From the NCBI GenBank assembly GCA_003427395.1, contig BFEA01000624.1, forward strand, positions 173,891 to 226,135: 52,245 nucleotides of DNA, written 5' to 3'. The DNA is from Chara braunii. Taxonomy: Eukaryota > Streptophyta > Charophyceae > Charales > Characeae. Under the pieces are notes generated by a model. The model was not told where the DNA came from and did not search any database. It was given only the letters and a program-made list of their open reading frames with translations. Position 1 is the first letter of the stretch. Every line of letters begins with the position of its first letter. This document shows, piece after piece, positions 40,156 to 50,751 of this stretch. The translations under genes and the position numbers were made by a program.

Positions 40156-40196
<41 letters not shown>
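40150..40196. repeat. Poly(G) run of 47
   Basis: An uninterrupted G homopolymer. It may be real (with quadruplex-forming potential) or inflated by sequencing or gap filling. Copy 1 of the block breaks at the start of the same run. Confidence 0.9.
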
Positions 40197-40197
<1 letters not shown>

Positions 40198-40488
40198 GTT
40201 GAGGTGAGTGGGCATACAAACAAAGCAGCAAAAGAAGAGGGCAATGAGCTAAAGAAACAAGAAGTAACAATCAGAGACATGGGCTGCCAGGCTGGAGGGC
40301 AAGTGGGAGGCGAGCGGGCAGACAGATAGCACAAGGAAACAAAAAGAAATGGCAGACCAACAGACGAAGACCGAAAAAGGTAAAAGGTGATGATAGCAAG
40401 ATTGTTAACATTCAATGATTCCGAGCTGGACTTAGATAGGAGATTAGGTAGTGTGAGGCATATGAGAGAAGAATATAGCTTAGTTCTT

Positions 40489-40531
40489 GTTTCGTCGGAG
40501 TTGCACCGACTCATCAAGAGGTTGAACCCTC
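40489..40531 (-). ncRNA. Hammerhead-like motif with stem I (candidate)
   Basis: Minus strand: GAGG-GTTCAA-CCTC hairpin (stem I), TTGATGA, stem GTCGG/CCGAC with loop TGCAACT, then GAAAC. Stem II and the GAAA box match the locus at 17394, but the first core base is T instead of C (CTGATGA becomes TTGATGA), which is expected to abolish catalysis. Upstream TATC could supply a cleavage triplet, yet stem III pairing is poor. Confidence 0.45.
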
Positions 40532-40559
40532 GATAATCTGCGGAATCTCCGTATTGGAT

Positions 40560-41045
40560 GGTTTGGGTCATGGACCGTTTGACCCTTGTTGAAGGCAGAC
40601 TGTCCCCCAAACGGAACACAGCAGCGAAGCACCAGGCAATGCTGCAAAGGTAACACGACCGTTCAACGCCCAGGACGGCTGCAAGGAACGACATCATGGC
40701 AAGCGGACAAACAGCCCAGCAACCGTGCAGCGAAGCACAAGGCAACACAAGCAAGGCAACCACACTGCAAGGGACGACAGTGCGAGTGGACGAGCAGCAC
40801 GGCAACCATACAGTGAAGCACAAGGCAACACCAACAAGGCAACCGAACCACAAGGTACGCAAGCGAAGGACATGGAACTCAGCTTGCGGATGGGAGGGAA
40901 GGCAACGGAGCAGCGAAGCATAAGGCAATACCAACAGCATGACCACACCACAGCGCAAACAGAACAGCTTGCTAAGAACAACCTGCAAAGCAAGCGGGAT
41001 GGGCAGCAAGGTAGCGGCGGAGCGTAGATGAGGCAGTCCACACAT
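40560..41045. repeat. Diverged short repeats (AGCGAAGCACAAGGCAA)
   Basis: GCGAAGCACAAGGCAA, GTGAAGCACAAGGCAA, AACAAGGCAACC and similar phrases recur irregularly. Long minus-strand frames rich in Leu, Val and Cys result from this repetition and are not convincing genes. Confidence 0.75.
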
Positions 41046-41329
41046 CCAACACGGAGCAAAGCGGTGCCACCTGACCTACTCACATCAGGAGTGAACCCTG
41101 CAGACTGTTGGTTCCCACCGCCCACTGAACCAGGGAGTCGATCCGACGAACATCCATAATCACCCATAGGGTAGATAGACATCCTGAACTGAGCAGCCCC
41201 CCTAAGAGTGTTGCAGGCACTCTGAACGAGGAATGACCCAGGGTGCTCAGTTAGGCATACAAAAATTACTCCAAAAAAAATGAGAGGAAGGACAGACAAC
41301 TAGAGAAATAAAGATAGGCATAAAACTGA

Positions 41330-41443
41330 TTGTGTGTGTGTGTGTTAGGCACACACACACAACACACACACACACACTTAGAGNNNNNNNNNNNNNNNNN
41401 NNNNNNNNNNNNNNNNNNNNNNNNNNNNNNNNNNNNNNNNNNN

Positions 41444-41516
<73 letters not shown>
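41330..41516. repeat. Microsatellites bracketing an assembly gap
   Basis: A GT/CA run, then 60 N at 41384-41443, then a GA tract to 41516. The true length is unknown. Confidence 0.98.
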
Positions 41517-41519
<3 letters not shown>

Positions 41520-42981
41520 TGATCAACTAAGCAACTGCTGAGTTTCAAGACGAATTTGAGAAAACTACAAATCCTGATCGATCGTCGAACTTGAAACTTC
41601 AGAACACAACCTGCAAACCGCATTCACCATCTGAACACCCCTAAACCATAAACCCTAAACCTAAGAGTTATCTAATAGGTGACAGGTCCGACCAAAGCCC
41701 GCAAAAGCTATCCTATTCCTTGCCTGGCTCTTCCAGGCCTCACACCCCCAACGTGTGAGGTTACATGACAGCACAACTCGCCCCAGCTCTGGCTAGCGTC
41801 GTCCCAACAGCAACCGCCAGGCTCCAGCTGTCCTCTGAGATGCTGGCCACAAAGCATCCTCGGATCTCTTTACAAGGCGTCTCGCCCCCGCCAACGACAG
41901 GTTACAGGCCACCCCCCGACAGGTTACAGGCCACCGCCCCAGCTCTGGCCAGCATCGTTCTGGCATGGAACAACCGCGAGTCTCTGAATGTAGCAACTTC
42001 ATTGCGACTCCAGAAAACCTGCTAGAAGACCCCGAAATCTTGAAGAGTTTTCGGAAACAGATAGGAATAGCAAGAGTGTTGCCTTTGGCGATAGCAAACT
42101 ACTACAGACATACGTCGAACCAAAGCCATGCTACCTCGGTGCCGTCCACTCGACCATCCGAACCCAGCCTCAGCCCTTCAGGTGCTCAGACCAGGACTCT
42201 ACCAGGCGTCACGCGTTTCCAACTCAATTACAAGGTGGCGTGACCCGCCCCAGTCCCGACCAGCATCGTCCTTTTGGTAGCTCACGGATGGCCACTGGAT
42301 TTGCCTTTCGCCCTCGACCATTCCCCAAAACTCTTTACCAGGCTTCATGCCCGTGCTGAGACTCGGGTTACAGGGCAGCGCAACCCCACCCCAGCGTCCG
42401 CTAGTGTCGTTTTGGCATTGGCCCTTCGTGAACTAAGACATGACAACCTCGGCGCGGACCAGACAACGCACCGATAGCTGGGCCATGTACTGGTTGTTTA
42501 ATAGCTGCGATTCAAGGTCACCGAGGGGCGTAACGGTCCCAAGTTCAAGTCCATTTTTGTGCATAGAGTTAGATCCTAGGGGTACCTAGTATGGCCCAGT
42601 TGTTATGCATGTACCTTGGAGAAGTTTCGGTCTATATTCATTTTTGAACTTAGTACGGATCAGGTAGTGCCTACGTAGTAGATACCGAATCGACCGTCTC
42701 TTCGTCCGCTATTTTTTTTGGACCGCGGTCTACGGAGTGTGTATGTGACGAGTATGAGTACGTATGTAGGAACCCTCTCAAGACTAACACTATCTACCAC
42801 TCTGTTTACCGCCTCTGGCTGTCCGGGCGGCTGGAACGTGGGTAGGAGCGGGAGTGGGTAAGGGATATAGCTTGCGTAGTCGATGGTTCGGGCGGTGGAA
42901 ACTCCCTGAAGATGATATATATATTTTTTTCAATCTAGAGTGTTTTTCCTAAGTACTTGTTGACGTGTACATGTGGACCTT
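41517..42981. repeat. Diverged repeats (GGTTACAGG...GCCCCAGC...AGCATCGT)
   Basis: A module like GTTACAGGCCACCGCCCCAG followed by CTCTGGCCAGCATCGTTCTG occurs near 41760, 41922, 42228 and 42367. Short plus-strand Ala/Thr/Pro-rich frames arise from it. A TTTAGGG-type remnant (CCCTAAAC) lies at 41642-41660. From 42480 to 42980 nothing is recognisable. Confidence 0.55.
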
Positions 42982-43036
42982 GGGCCTCGCTGCACCACTC
43001 GCGAAATGTGAAAAAGACGAAACTGTGGCGGGTGCT
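42982..43036. mobile_element. MITE family B, left-half fragment
   Basis: GGGCCTCGCTGCACCACTCG followed by CGAAATGTGAAAAAGACGAA matches the left arm of family B. The right arm is missing. Confidence 0.7.
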
Positions 43037-44021
43037 ATAAACCTCCCAGTTCACCACCAATGAGCGCACACAATCACACACCATGCACAAATGAGATCAC
43101 ACGAAGTTCACACTGGAGGCCAGAGAGAGGAAGACCAGGCAAGCGCAGCTTTAGAATTCCAGCAAATGATCATACGAGCAATTAAGAGTTCCAGTCACCA
43201 GCGCTCAATAACGCAGATCCAAGTAACTAGTTTCTTCACTCATTTAAGTATCTCTCTCACTGCTTTTCTCTCTCCTCTCAGTCTTCTCTCTGTCTACTAC
43301 CTCCCTGTGTCTTCTCTCCTTACTTGCATGCACTCACACTCTGCACTAGACCCACTGCTAAGTCTACTAACCCCTCTGAAGTCTACCACTAAGTACTAGT
43401 CACTGGTGCAACTATGGCTGCCTTCCCTCTGCCAGCGCTGGCAGCTATGGCTGCTCCTTCTCTCTCCCTCTACTAGCGCAGCTCCCTGGCTCAGCGCTCA
43501 ACTCCTCAGAATTGTGCACAAGTGCACCAACACTTCCACACCTCATGCGAATGAGCAATCTACCCCGATGAGGAGGCTGGCCAGTTCTTATATTGTCTTG
43601 GACTGAGCTTCAACTCCTCCCAGCCTCTGCCTCTTGGGGCTCGACTTGGTTCTGGTACCATATCCCCACGACCTGTTTGCTTCAGAATGTCAGGCCCTGG
43701 TACTTTTCTCGAATTTTCTTTGGTGTGCTGGTGCTTGGGCCTGGGAGTCACGACTTTTCATCTGTGGAACCCGTAACTTTTTTTGACTGTGGGTTGTGAC
43801 TCCTGCCTCTTCTGGGACTTTCAACTTTCGCCTCGGGAAGTGTCCTTTGCCTTTGGGATGTGACTTTTCAGTACGACTCTTTAATATGAGACGTGACTTT
43901 TGCCCCTGGGATGTGACTTTTCATCGGGTGTCTGTTGGACTTGACTCCTAAGGTGGCCGACTGTTACTTCTTTGAATCTGACCGACTTAGCCTCCCTGGC
44001 CTAAGACTTGACCCTGAAATT
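43037..44021. other. Unassigned sequence
   Basis: Repeated short phrases (TGTGACTTTT, GGGATGTGACTTTTCA) near 43850-43925. Otherwise nothing recognisable. Confidence 0.45.
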
Positions 44022-44845
44022 TGTTACGATCGTGGTCATTTCCAAAGTGCAAATTCACAATGAAAGACAATGCGACCCATTTGGGAAAGAAATGAAAGCA
44101 CTTGCAAAGAGATAGAGACCAAAGAAGAGAGAAAGAAGAAGAAGAAGAAGATGTACACCAGCAAGACCAATGACAAATCCACCCTCCTTCTCCACCTTCC
44201 TCCCCCTCCTTCACTTGGCTCCAGAAGCATGTTGCCAATTCTTGCATACCGCAAATGAGGAGGAGCTGCTTGTTCCTCCAGAAGATATAGCGGCCTACTG
44301 GCCTCTTGGGCAGTGACTTCCTAGGCCGAGCGACCTCCCAGCAACCGGTACCTTCTCCCTTCCGGAGGGAAAGATCATTGCAGGCTTTGCTATCGTCCAG
44401 ACAGGCCCTAGACTCAGGCTACTTGGACTGGTACCGGCCTACCTCTAGCCTACCGCTACAAGGCCTGTAAAAATGCCAACTTTTTGTCTTCTTCTGCTCG
44501 GCCTCCAGTACCGGACACTTCTACCATTACTTGAGTGGTACCGGTCTACCTGCTACGTGAGTGTTTTTCCCGCTGGTCTAAGTGTCGCGGGCCTACCCCC
44601 GCTACTTCAGTGTTTTTCCTGCTGCACGGCCACAGGTAAGTACTGGCCCTGCGGGGCCTTTCAACCAACAAGTACCCTTACGGGTCACACACACACTCAG
44701 ACAGGCACGCAAAACAGCAGGCACGCACACACACACAAACTTGTAAATCACAGCAGAATGCGGGAATCTCGGCAAGGCATTCATTCCAGCGGCTAATCCC
44801 AAAAATCAGCAGTGTTCTCAGTTTGTGTTTTGGCGGGTCATTTCA
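44022..44845 (-). mobile_element. LTR fragment or solo LTR, family L1-related (copy B1)
   Basis: The ends are TGTTACGATCG (left) and GGGTCATTTCA (right), TG...CA on the plus strand. Internal blocks are shared with 37014-38476 and with 44946-46100. Orientation is inferred as minus from the family L1 copy that retains a PBS. No adjacent PBS or exact target duplication is seen. Confidence 0.7.
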
Positions 44846-44885
44846 GATTCGAATTTGGGGTCTGCATCGTGGAACGCCTTTCATG

Positions 44886-44945
44886 GGTGCATCTGGCCAC
44901 GTTCGAGCGGGAAGTTCATTCTCATTTTGCACATTTCGAGAGTGT
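44886..44945. mobile_element. MITE family B, right-half fragment
   Basis: GCATCTGGCCACGTTCGAGC then GGGAAGTTCATTCTCATTTT and GCACATTTCGAGAGTG match copy 2 of family B. It ends abruptly at the LTR start at 44946, which suggests that the LTR inserted into the MITE. Confidence 0.7.
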
Positions 44946-45277
44946 TGTTACGATCCTGGTCATTCCCAAAGTGCAAATTCACAATGAAAGACAATGCCAC
45001 CCAATTGCGGAAGAAATGAAAGCACTTGCAAAGAGATAGAGACCAGAGGAGAGAGAAAGAAGAAGAAGAAGAAGAAGAAGAAGAAGAAGAAGAAGAAGAA
45101 GAAAAAGAAAAAGAAGAAGAAGATGTACACCAGCAAGACCAATGACAATTCCCCCTTCCATCTCCACGTTCCTCCTCCTCCTTCACTTTGCCAATCTTAT
45201 TCTTCTCCCAATAATAATAATAACAATGAGTGGATGAACCAGAATCAATATCCGAAGTTCCCTCTTACTGCTGACTC

Positions 45278-45309
<32 letters not shown>

Positions 45310-46100
45310 GTCCACCATAGCTATGGCTTCCCTCAAGCCTCCTCTCACATGCATAGGCTATGGCGGACCACAGAGGGCCCTGCCCTCCTGTCCAAAGGAC
45401 AACCCGAAGCAGCTATGGCGCTGCACTCCTGTCCAAAGGACAACCCAAAGAAGCTATGCTGCTGCTGACTGGTCCGCCATGCCTGACTCTGCCTCGAGCT
45501 TCCTTGGTGCGACACTACCCCAACTGCGGCCTTCCAGATGCAGCGCCCAACAAGGTGATGAAGACGGTGTCCACCATAGCCAGGTAGGTGCCTCACCACT
45601 CTCCTCCTTCGCCCCCCTTCTTCCTCCTCCTTAGGCTGGCTGCTCGCCATAGCCAGGCTGAGCGCCCTTCACCTCCAAGCAGCGCTGTATCAGCCCAGCG
45701 CTGTGCTCCAGCAGCATGTCGCCAATCCTTGCATACCGCGAATGAGGAGCTACTTGCTCCTCCGAAAGATATAGCGGCCTACTGGCCTCTTGGGCGGTGA
45801 CTTCCAAGGCCGAGCGGCCTCCCAGCAATCGGTACCTCCTCCCTTTCGGAGGGAAACATCATTGCAGGCTCTGCTATCCTCCGGACACGCCCTAGACCCG
45901 GGCTACTTGGACTGGTACCGGCCTACCTCTAGCCTACCGCTACTGGGCCTCTAAAAATGCCAACTTTTTGTCTTCTTCTCCTCGGCCTCCAGTACATGAT
46001 ACTCCTACCACTACTTGAGTGGTACTGGCCTACCTGCTACTTGAGTGTTTTTCCCCGCTGCTCTAAGTGTTGCGGGCCTACCCCCGAGTGTTTTCCCCGC
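44946..46100 (-). mobile_element. LTR, family L1-related (copy B2), interrupted by the gypsy element
   Basis: It begins TGTTACGATCCTGGTCATTC, as in copy B1, and carries a GAA tract (45057-45122) and a CAA tract (45280-45309). It stops inside the GTGTTTTCCCCGC block at 46100, where the gypsy 3' LTR starts. The missing right part presumably lies beyond the window, past the gypsy insertion. Confidence 0.75.
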
Positions 46101-47140
46101 TGTTATGAACTTGGTTGTCTGACAATTTGCTTGCCACTCACACTCAAAAGTATTCACACACGCCCATACATGCATGAGACAAAGGGGAGAAGGAGACAGG
46201 GTCCAACTGCACACAGAACAGAGATAAACTACAGAATAGCAAATATGCACAGAAGGGGAGAACACACTCAGTGTTTCTCTCTCCCTGACACACCCCCAAC
46301 AACCAATCACAATTGACACTGCGAAGATCACAATTGGAAAGTAACCCAGATGATGAGCCAACTCAACACAGTTACTCTCAATTATCGTAACAAAGTTCAA
46401 CCCAGTATCTCACCACTCAGGAACCACACACTCCACTCGCTACCACACTCTCAGAGTCTAGCGCTGCACAGAAATAGCCTCCCAGAGGCCAGCGCCAAAC
46501 ACCCAGATGCAGATCATGAACAGCGAAGTAGTCTCCAGTGGCGATGAGTCACTCTGACGATGAAGAAGGCAGCTATGGCTGCCTGGCTGCTACCGCAGCA
46601 CTAGTACCCACATGTACTCAGTGAAGACCTCCGGTATAGACCTGCCAGCGTAGATATACCCCGGGGATAGATGCGCTGAGTACAACCCCAGCTATGGCTG
46701 TCTCAGAAGGGTGGCTATGACTGCTCCACTGCGTTGATGTCTCAGGTGCCGCTGTAGGCATTCAGCGCTGCAAAACCTCGTTGGCCACGAAACGCTGCCT
46801 GCGAAAATGAAAAGCCAAAAGTCCCTAACTATTGGTCCTACCCTCCCTATAGTTTTCGGCCTAACCTACTGGACCGAAACTACTACCGGTAACGTTGCCC
46901 TAAGGGCCTACCCGGCCTCTACAACAGTCCTACAGCACTTAGGGCGCAGTGCCCCTTAGGGCCTGCAAACACTCAAACTCTACCGCTGTTAATTCTATTC
47001 CATTTTTAGAACAACTGGCAGCCCTCAGTGTGACCACAAAAAAAACACAGCAACAAACATGCCGCAAGTTCAGGAGGCAAAACCACACCGTGGTGTACAA
47101 CCCCGCAGACAGATACGGCAACAAGTAGCAAGTCGTTACA
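46101..47140 (-). mobile_element. Ty3/gypsy 3' LTR
   Basis: On the minus strand it starts TGTAACGACTTGC at 47140 and ends GTTCATAACA at 46101, with canonical TG...CA ends. It directly follows a G-rich polypurine tract that in turn follows the pol stop. The 1040-bp length is typical. The 5' LTR lies beyond the right edge, so LTR divergence cannot be judged. Confidence 0.8.
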
Positions 47141-47160
47141 TTCTTACCCCCCCGGGGAGC
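47141..47160 (-). other. Polypurine tract of the gypsy element
   Basis: The minus strand reads CCCCGGGGGGGTAAGAA immediately before the LTR start TGTAACG. The G-rich run is the expected primer site for plus-strand DNA synthesis. Confidence 0.75.
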
Positions 47161-47173
47161 GAGGACATCCAAG

Positions 47174-48783
47174 CTAAGGGTGGAGACGAGGAGATCGGCG
47201 AGGGAGATTACCCTTCTGAGCCGCCTCGTATCTCCAAACAACTGACTTGGCTGTCTTGATCAGGTCTCTCCTGTAGAACCATCGGTTCTTAGAAGGAGGC
47301 TGAAAAGCGAACCTGACAAGATACTGCCGATCGGGGCCTGTGCCCCACTCGTCCTCAATGGCCACCACATCATATCTCTTACCAGGGATTGGTGGGCCCA
47401 ATTGAGGAGGCCGGTCAGGGAATGCATCAGCTGGCGGGAAAGGCAACAGCTTAGATGCATGGAAGACCGGATAGGTGCGTAGATGCAGCGGGATGTCGAT
47501 GACATACGACGGACCGAAGGGATCAGCGCTCACTGTATCTAGGACCTGCCACAGACCCAGGTAGCGCGGCAACAACTTGGGAGAAATATCCTCCTCCCTC
47601 GACAATTCAGAATTGGCCACCCAGACATAGTCACCAATGCGGATGGGGGAAGGCCGCTTGTGGCGGTTGGCTTGCTCAATCATGGCCTTTTGGGCCTTGA
47701 ACAAGTTCGCCCGGGCTCTTTCCACATCCAGACGATAGCGTCTGGCAAACTTTGCAGTGCCTGGGGTAAGGTCAGGCTTATGATGTCATCGAGAGGCTGT
47801 CGTGGTTCACGTCCCCAATGTAACCGGTAGGGACTGAGCCCTGTCGAGGAGTGGACAGACGTGTTATACATGAGTTGTGCCCTCGCCAAGTGGAGATCCC
47901 AGTCCATTTGATCAGGAGAGATCACAGGACGTAGTAACTGGAACAAGACCTGGTTCATCACTTCAGCCAATCCATTGGCTTCAGGATGACGACCAGAAGT
48001 CATGTCCAGGCGTGAGTGCAGATAGTCCTTGCAGTAGGACTGCCACTCATCGCTGCAGAATCTGGGGTCTCGGTCACTCACAATAGAAGTGGGCGGTCCA
48101 TGGTGTGTGACCCACCTCTCAGAAAAGGCTGCTCTCACAGCCGGTACCCTGGCTACCTCTGGCAAGGGGATGAATTCTGCGTATTTGGAAAACCTGTCCA
48201 CGCAGACCATTACCTAACGCATGCCACGAGGGGTAGTCTTGCCTAAGTCTGTGAAGTCAATGGATACAGACTGGGCAGGACCATCAGGTATGGGCAGAGG
48301 TTTGAGCAATCCCAAAGGAGGTTTCCGCTGAACCTTGTTCCTTTGGCAGAGCTGATAGGTGTCCACATAGCGCATCATATCACTCCGCATCTCCTTCCAG
48401 AAGAAGCGTTGCGACAGGGCTGCATATGACTTTAAGAACCCAAAGTGTCCACGCGCATCGTGGCACTCTGACATCAGCAGTGTCCTCAGTTGCTGATCCT
48501 CAGGGATGCACAAGCGCTCCTCTCCTCTGCTGTAGGTGTACAGCAGATCTGAATTCAGGGCATAGCCTCGTTCAGAATAAGGATCTGCTTGCAGATTCCT
48601 GACGATGGGTCCATAAGTCGGATCCTGAGGCAGCAAACGAGCGATGGTCTGACGGGCCTCCTCTCCAAAGGAGTGAGTAGAGGAGATCAATGCAAAAGAG
48701 TCAGGCCTACGAGAGAGGGCGTCTGCTACCTTGTTGTAGCAGCCCTTCATATGTTTCAGTTCAAAGTCAAACAGATCAATGAA
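47174..48783 (-). pseudogene. Integrase with chromodomain-like C-terminus
   Basis: After the RNase H tail (KVADALSRRP), the zinc-binding region has its two His in a H-x4-H pair, but Tyr replaces the first Cys of the C-x2-C pair (TYQLC). The catalytic core follows: first Asp in SIDFTDL, then an in-frame TAG at 48216-48214, then DRFSKYAEFIPL, the second Asp in SDRDPRF and Glu in LAEVMNQ about 36 residues later. A frame change near 47770 leads into ARANLFKAQKAM and the GPY/F-type block (LPRYLGLWQV, DPFGPSYVID). The last 60 residues (YDVVAIEDEW, QYLVRF, PPSKNRW, RDLI) resemble a chromodomain, which places the element among chromoviruses. The copy is inactive. Confidence 0.9.
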
Positions 48784-49990
48784 CTAAATGTAGCGTGCCA
48801 GTTTATCATTCAACTCTCCCTGGGACTTCAACCAGTGCAGGGTGGAATGATAAAAAAAGATCTTGAAGTGTCGGCCCAGGAGAAAGTGCTTCCAATGTTT
48901 CAGGGCACTGACAAGAGCATAGAGCTCTTTCTCGTAGGTAGAGTCCTGAAGCTTTTGAGTTTTGATCTTCTTACTCATAAAGTCTACAGGTCTCAGACCA
49001 TTACCATCATCCTGCTGAAGGACTGCCCCAATGCCATACTGACTGGCGTAAGTGGTGAGAACAAATGGCAAAGCGGGGTCAGACACCTTCAGAATAGGTG
49101 CACGAGTCAAGGCCTGTTTGAGTCGTGCAAAAACCATCTGACAGTGGAGAGACCAAAGAAAGGGAGTGTCTTTCTTTGTGAGGTTAGTCAGGGGTGCAGC
49201 CACTGCAGAAAAGTTCCTGACGAACTTTCTGTAGTAGGAGGCCAGACCCAAGAATGACCGGAGATCTCTCACTGTCTGGGGCTGTGGCAAGTCCTGAATA
49301 GCAGCAACTTTGGCTGCTTCAGGGGCCAGCCCATCTCCAGAAATCACATGACCCAAGTAAATAACAGAGGGAACTCCAAAAGAGGACTTCTCCCTGTTGA
49401 TCTTATACTGGCTGTCACGTAATGCCCGAAGAATCGGAGCCAAGTGCTCCGCATGTTCCCTGGCAGTCCTGCTGAATACCAGGATGTCATCCAGGTAAAC
49501 AACCATGAACTTGTCCAGGTACGGCCTGAATATGCGGTGCATCTCAGTCTGGAATGTACTAGGTGCATTGCAAAGTCCGAATGGCATCACTATTCATAAG
49601 TGCCATACCTGGTTTTGAAGGCCGTCTTGTGGACGTCCTCCTCTGCCATCTCAATTTGGTGATATCCAGACTTGAGGTCGACTTTGCTGAAAATTGTGCA
49701 ACCTTGGACCACATCCAGAAGGTCGTCGATCCTAGGAAGTGGCTCTGTGCTCTTCCTAGTGATCTTGTTGAGACCCCTGTAGTCTATGCACATTCTGAAC
49801 TCCCCACTCCCCTTTGGAACAAAGAGGACTTGGGCACCGAATTCAGAAGTGCTGGGCCTGATCCAGCCCTTGCTGGTCAGGGTCTCAAGCTGTCGCTTGA
49901 GCTCCTCAAGCTCAACAGGTGACATCCTGTATATGCGGCCCTTGGGAGGGACCGCCCCAGGCAGCAGCTCAATATGATGCTTGGTTGGCC
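48784..49990 (-). pseudogene. Reverse transcriptase and RNase H
   Basis: RT starts with HHIELLPGA, then KGWIRPSTSEFGAQVLFVPK, MCIDYRGLNKIT and SKVDLKSGYHQI, which holds the first catalytic Asp. After YGTYE a loss of about 4 nt (near 49580) breaks the frame and it resumes at MPFGLCNAPSTFQ. YLDD, the catalytic pair, is present, as are YLGHVIS and SFLGLASYYRKF. In RNase H the catalytic Asp of the usual T-D-A-S motif is Tyr (TYAS, codon at 49050-49048), and the Asp of the later D-H motif is also replaced by Tyr (FYHST). The Glu-containing YEKELYALV is kept. An in-frame TAG ends the segment at 48786-48784. It is an RT/RNase H relic, not a working enzyme. Confidence 0.93.
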
Positions 49991-50748
49991 GGTTGGGTAA
50001 CCCAAAGGAGTAGAAGGAGCGTATGACTGCTTGACCAGAGCGATGAACAAACGCTCATGAACATACTGGCGAGAGAGAGCGTAAAACTTTGTCGCTCTCA
50101 AGCAGAAGCAGGAAGTCTGAGGGTGATGATCGGCTGCAATCATGCAAGGCTGATACACCCCCTTGCTGTTTGGCAGTTCATCCTTGGGGATCTGCCAGTC
50201 GATCCTTGGGTTGACTGCTCTCAGCCACTGCATAGAGAACACAAGGTCAAAGGGTAGGTTAGGGAAGATATAGAAGTTCAGACTGTGTCTGACTTCTGCT
50301 GCGCTATCGAAGGTAACAGGGATACCCCTGACCTTCTCCCTGATGGTCAGGACAGTGGAGTCCCCTATGCGGACCTGCAGCGGTTGTTGCAGCTGCACCA
50401 CTTTCATGCCCAGATGCAGTTTTTGGACCGCACTGGGAGACATGAAGTTGCAAGTGGCTCCACAGTCTAATAGCCCTTTGATCCTGCGATGGTTGATCCG
50501 GGGCCGAAGTAGGATGAGATCAGACTTGTTATGCTTTTGTTCTTTCAGATGAAAGAACAAAGCAGCAAGAGCCTGACACTCAGACTCGTCCGGTTCCTGA
50601 TCCGGGTCAGGATCCTCATAGATAAAGGATGCTGCCCGCGCAGCTCCCACACTGGATGGGAAGGAGGAAGTCTCAACTGAAGCTGCTGCAGCTGCAGATG
50701 CAGTTGCAGCACTGGAAGGAACTGCTGTCTCGAGGTTCAGCTTTAGTT
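49991..50748 (-). pseudogene. Retropepsin-like aspartic protease and linker
   Basis: The frame, in the -1 phase relative to gag, is open across the gag stop. It has an Ala/Ser-rich lead, an acidic stretch, then GLLDCGATCNF, matching the retropepsin active-site pattern D-[ST]-G-A with Cys in place of Ser or Thr. The fold continues with KVVQLQQPLQVRIGDS, FDLVFSMQWL and NPRIDWQ, the last two corresponding to the ILG-x-x-WL and NP-x-IDW region of Ty3/gypsy proteases. A frame change between about 50,000 and 50,060 separates it from RT. The catalytic Asp is present (50467-50465). Confidence 0.85.
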
Positions 50749-50751
50749 TTT

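Noticed and set aside
40489-40531. An active hammerhead ribozyme
   Set aside because: The first core base is T instead of C and stem III is not formed by the flanks, so only a relic can be claimed.
39930-41045. 371-codon minus-strand frame rich in Leu, Cys and Val, resembling membrane segments
   Set aside because: It crosses a poly(G) run (read as poly-Pro) and irregular short repeats; hydrophobicity follows from GCAA/CAAGG repetition on the other strand.
22563-47725. Frames antisense to the gypsy genes and other overlapping minor frames
   Set aside because: They are shadows of the real element frames or of simple repeats, without conservation.
50735-50745. AAAAAAC slippery heptamer at the gag-pol junction as a programmed frameshift site
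   Set aside because: Pol is in the -1 frame, but the heptamer lies just after the gag TAA stop, so gag ribosomes would terminate before reaching it.
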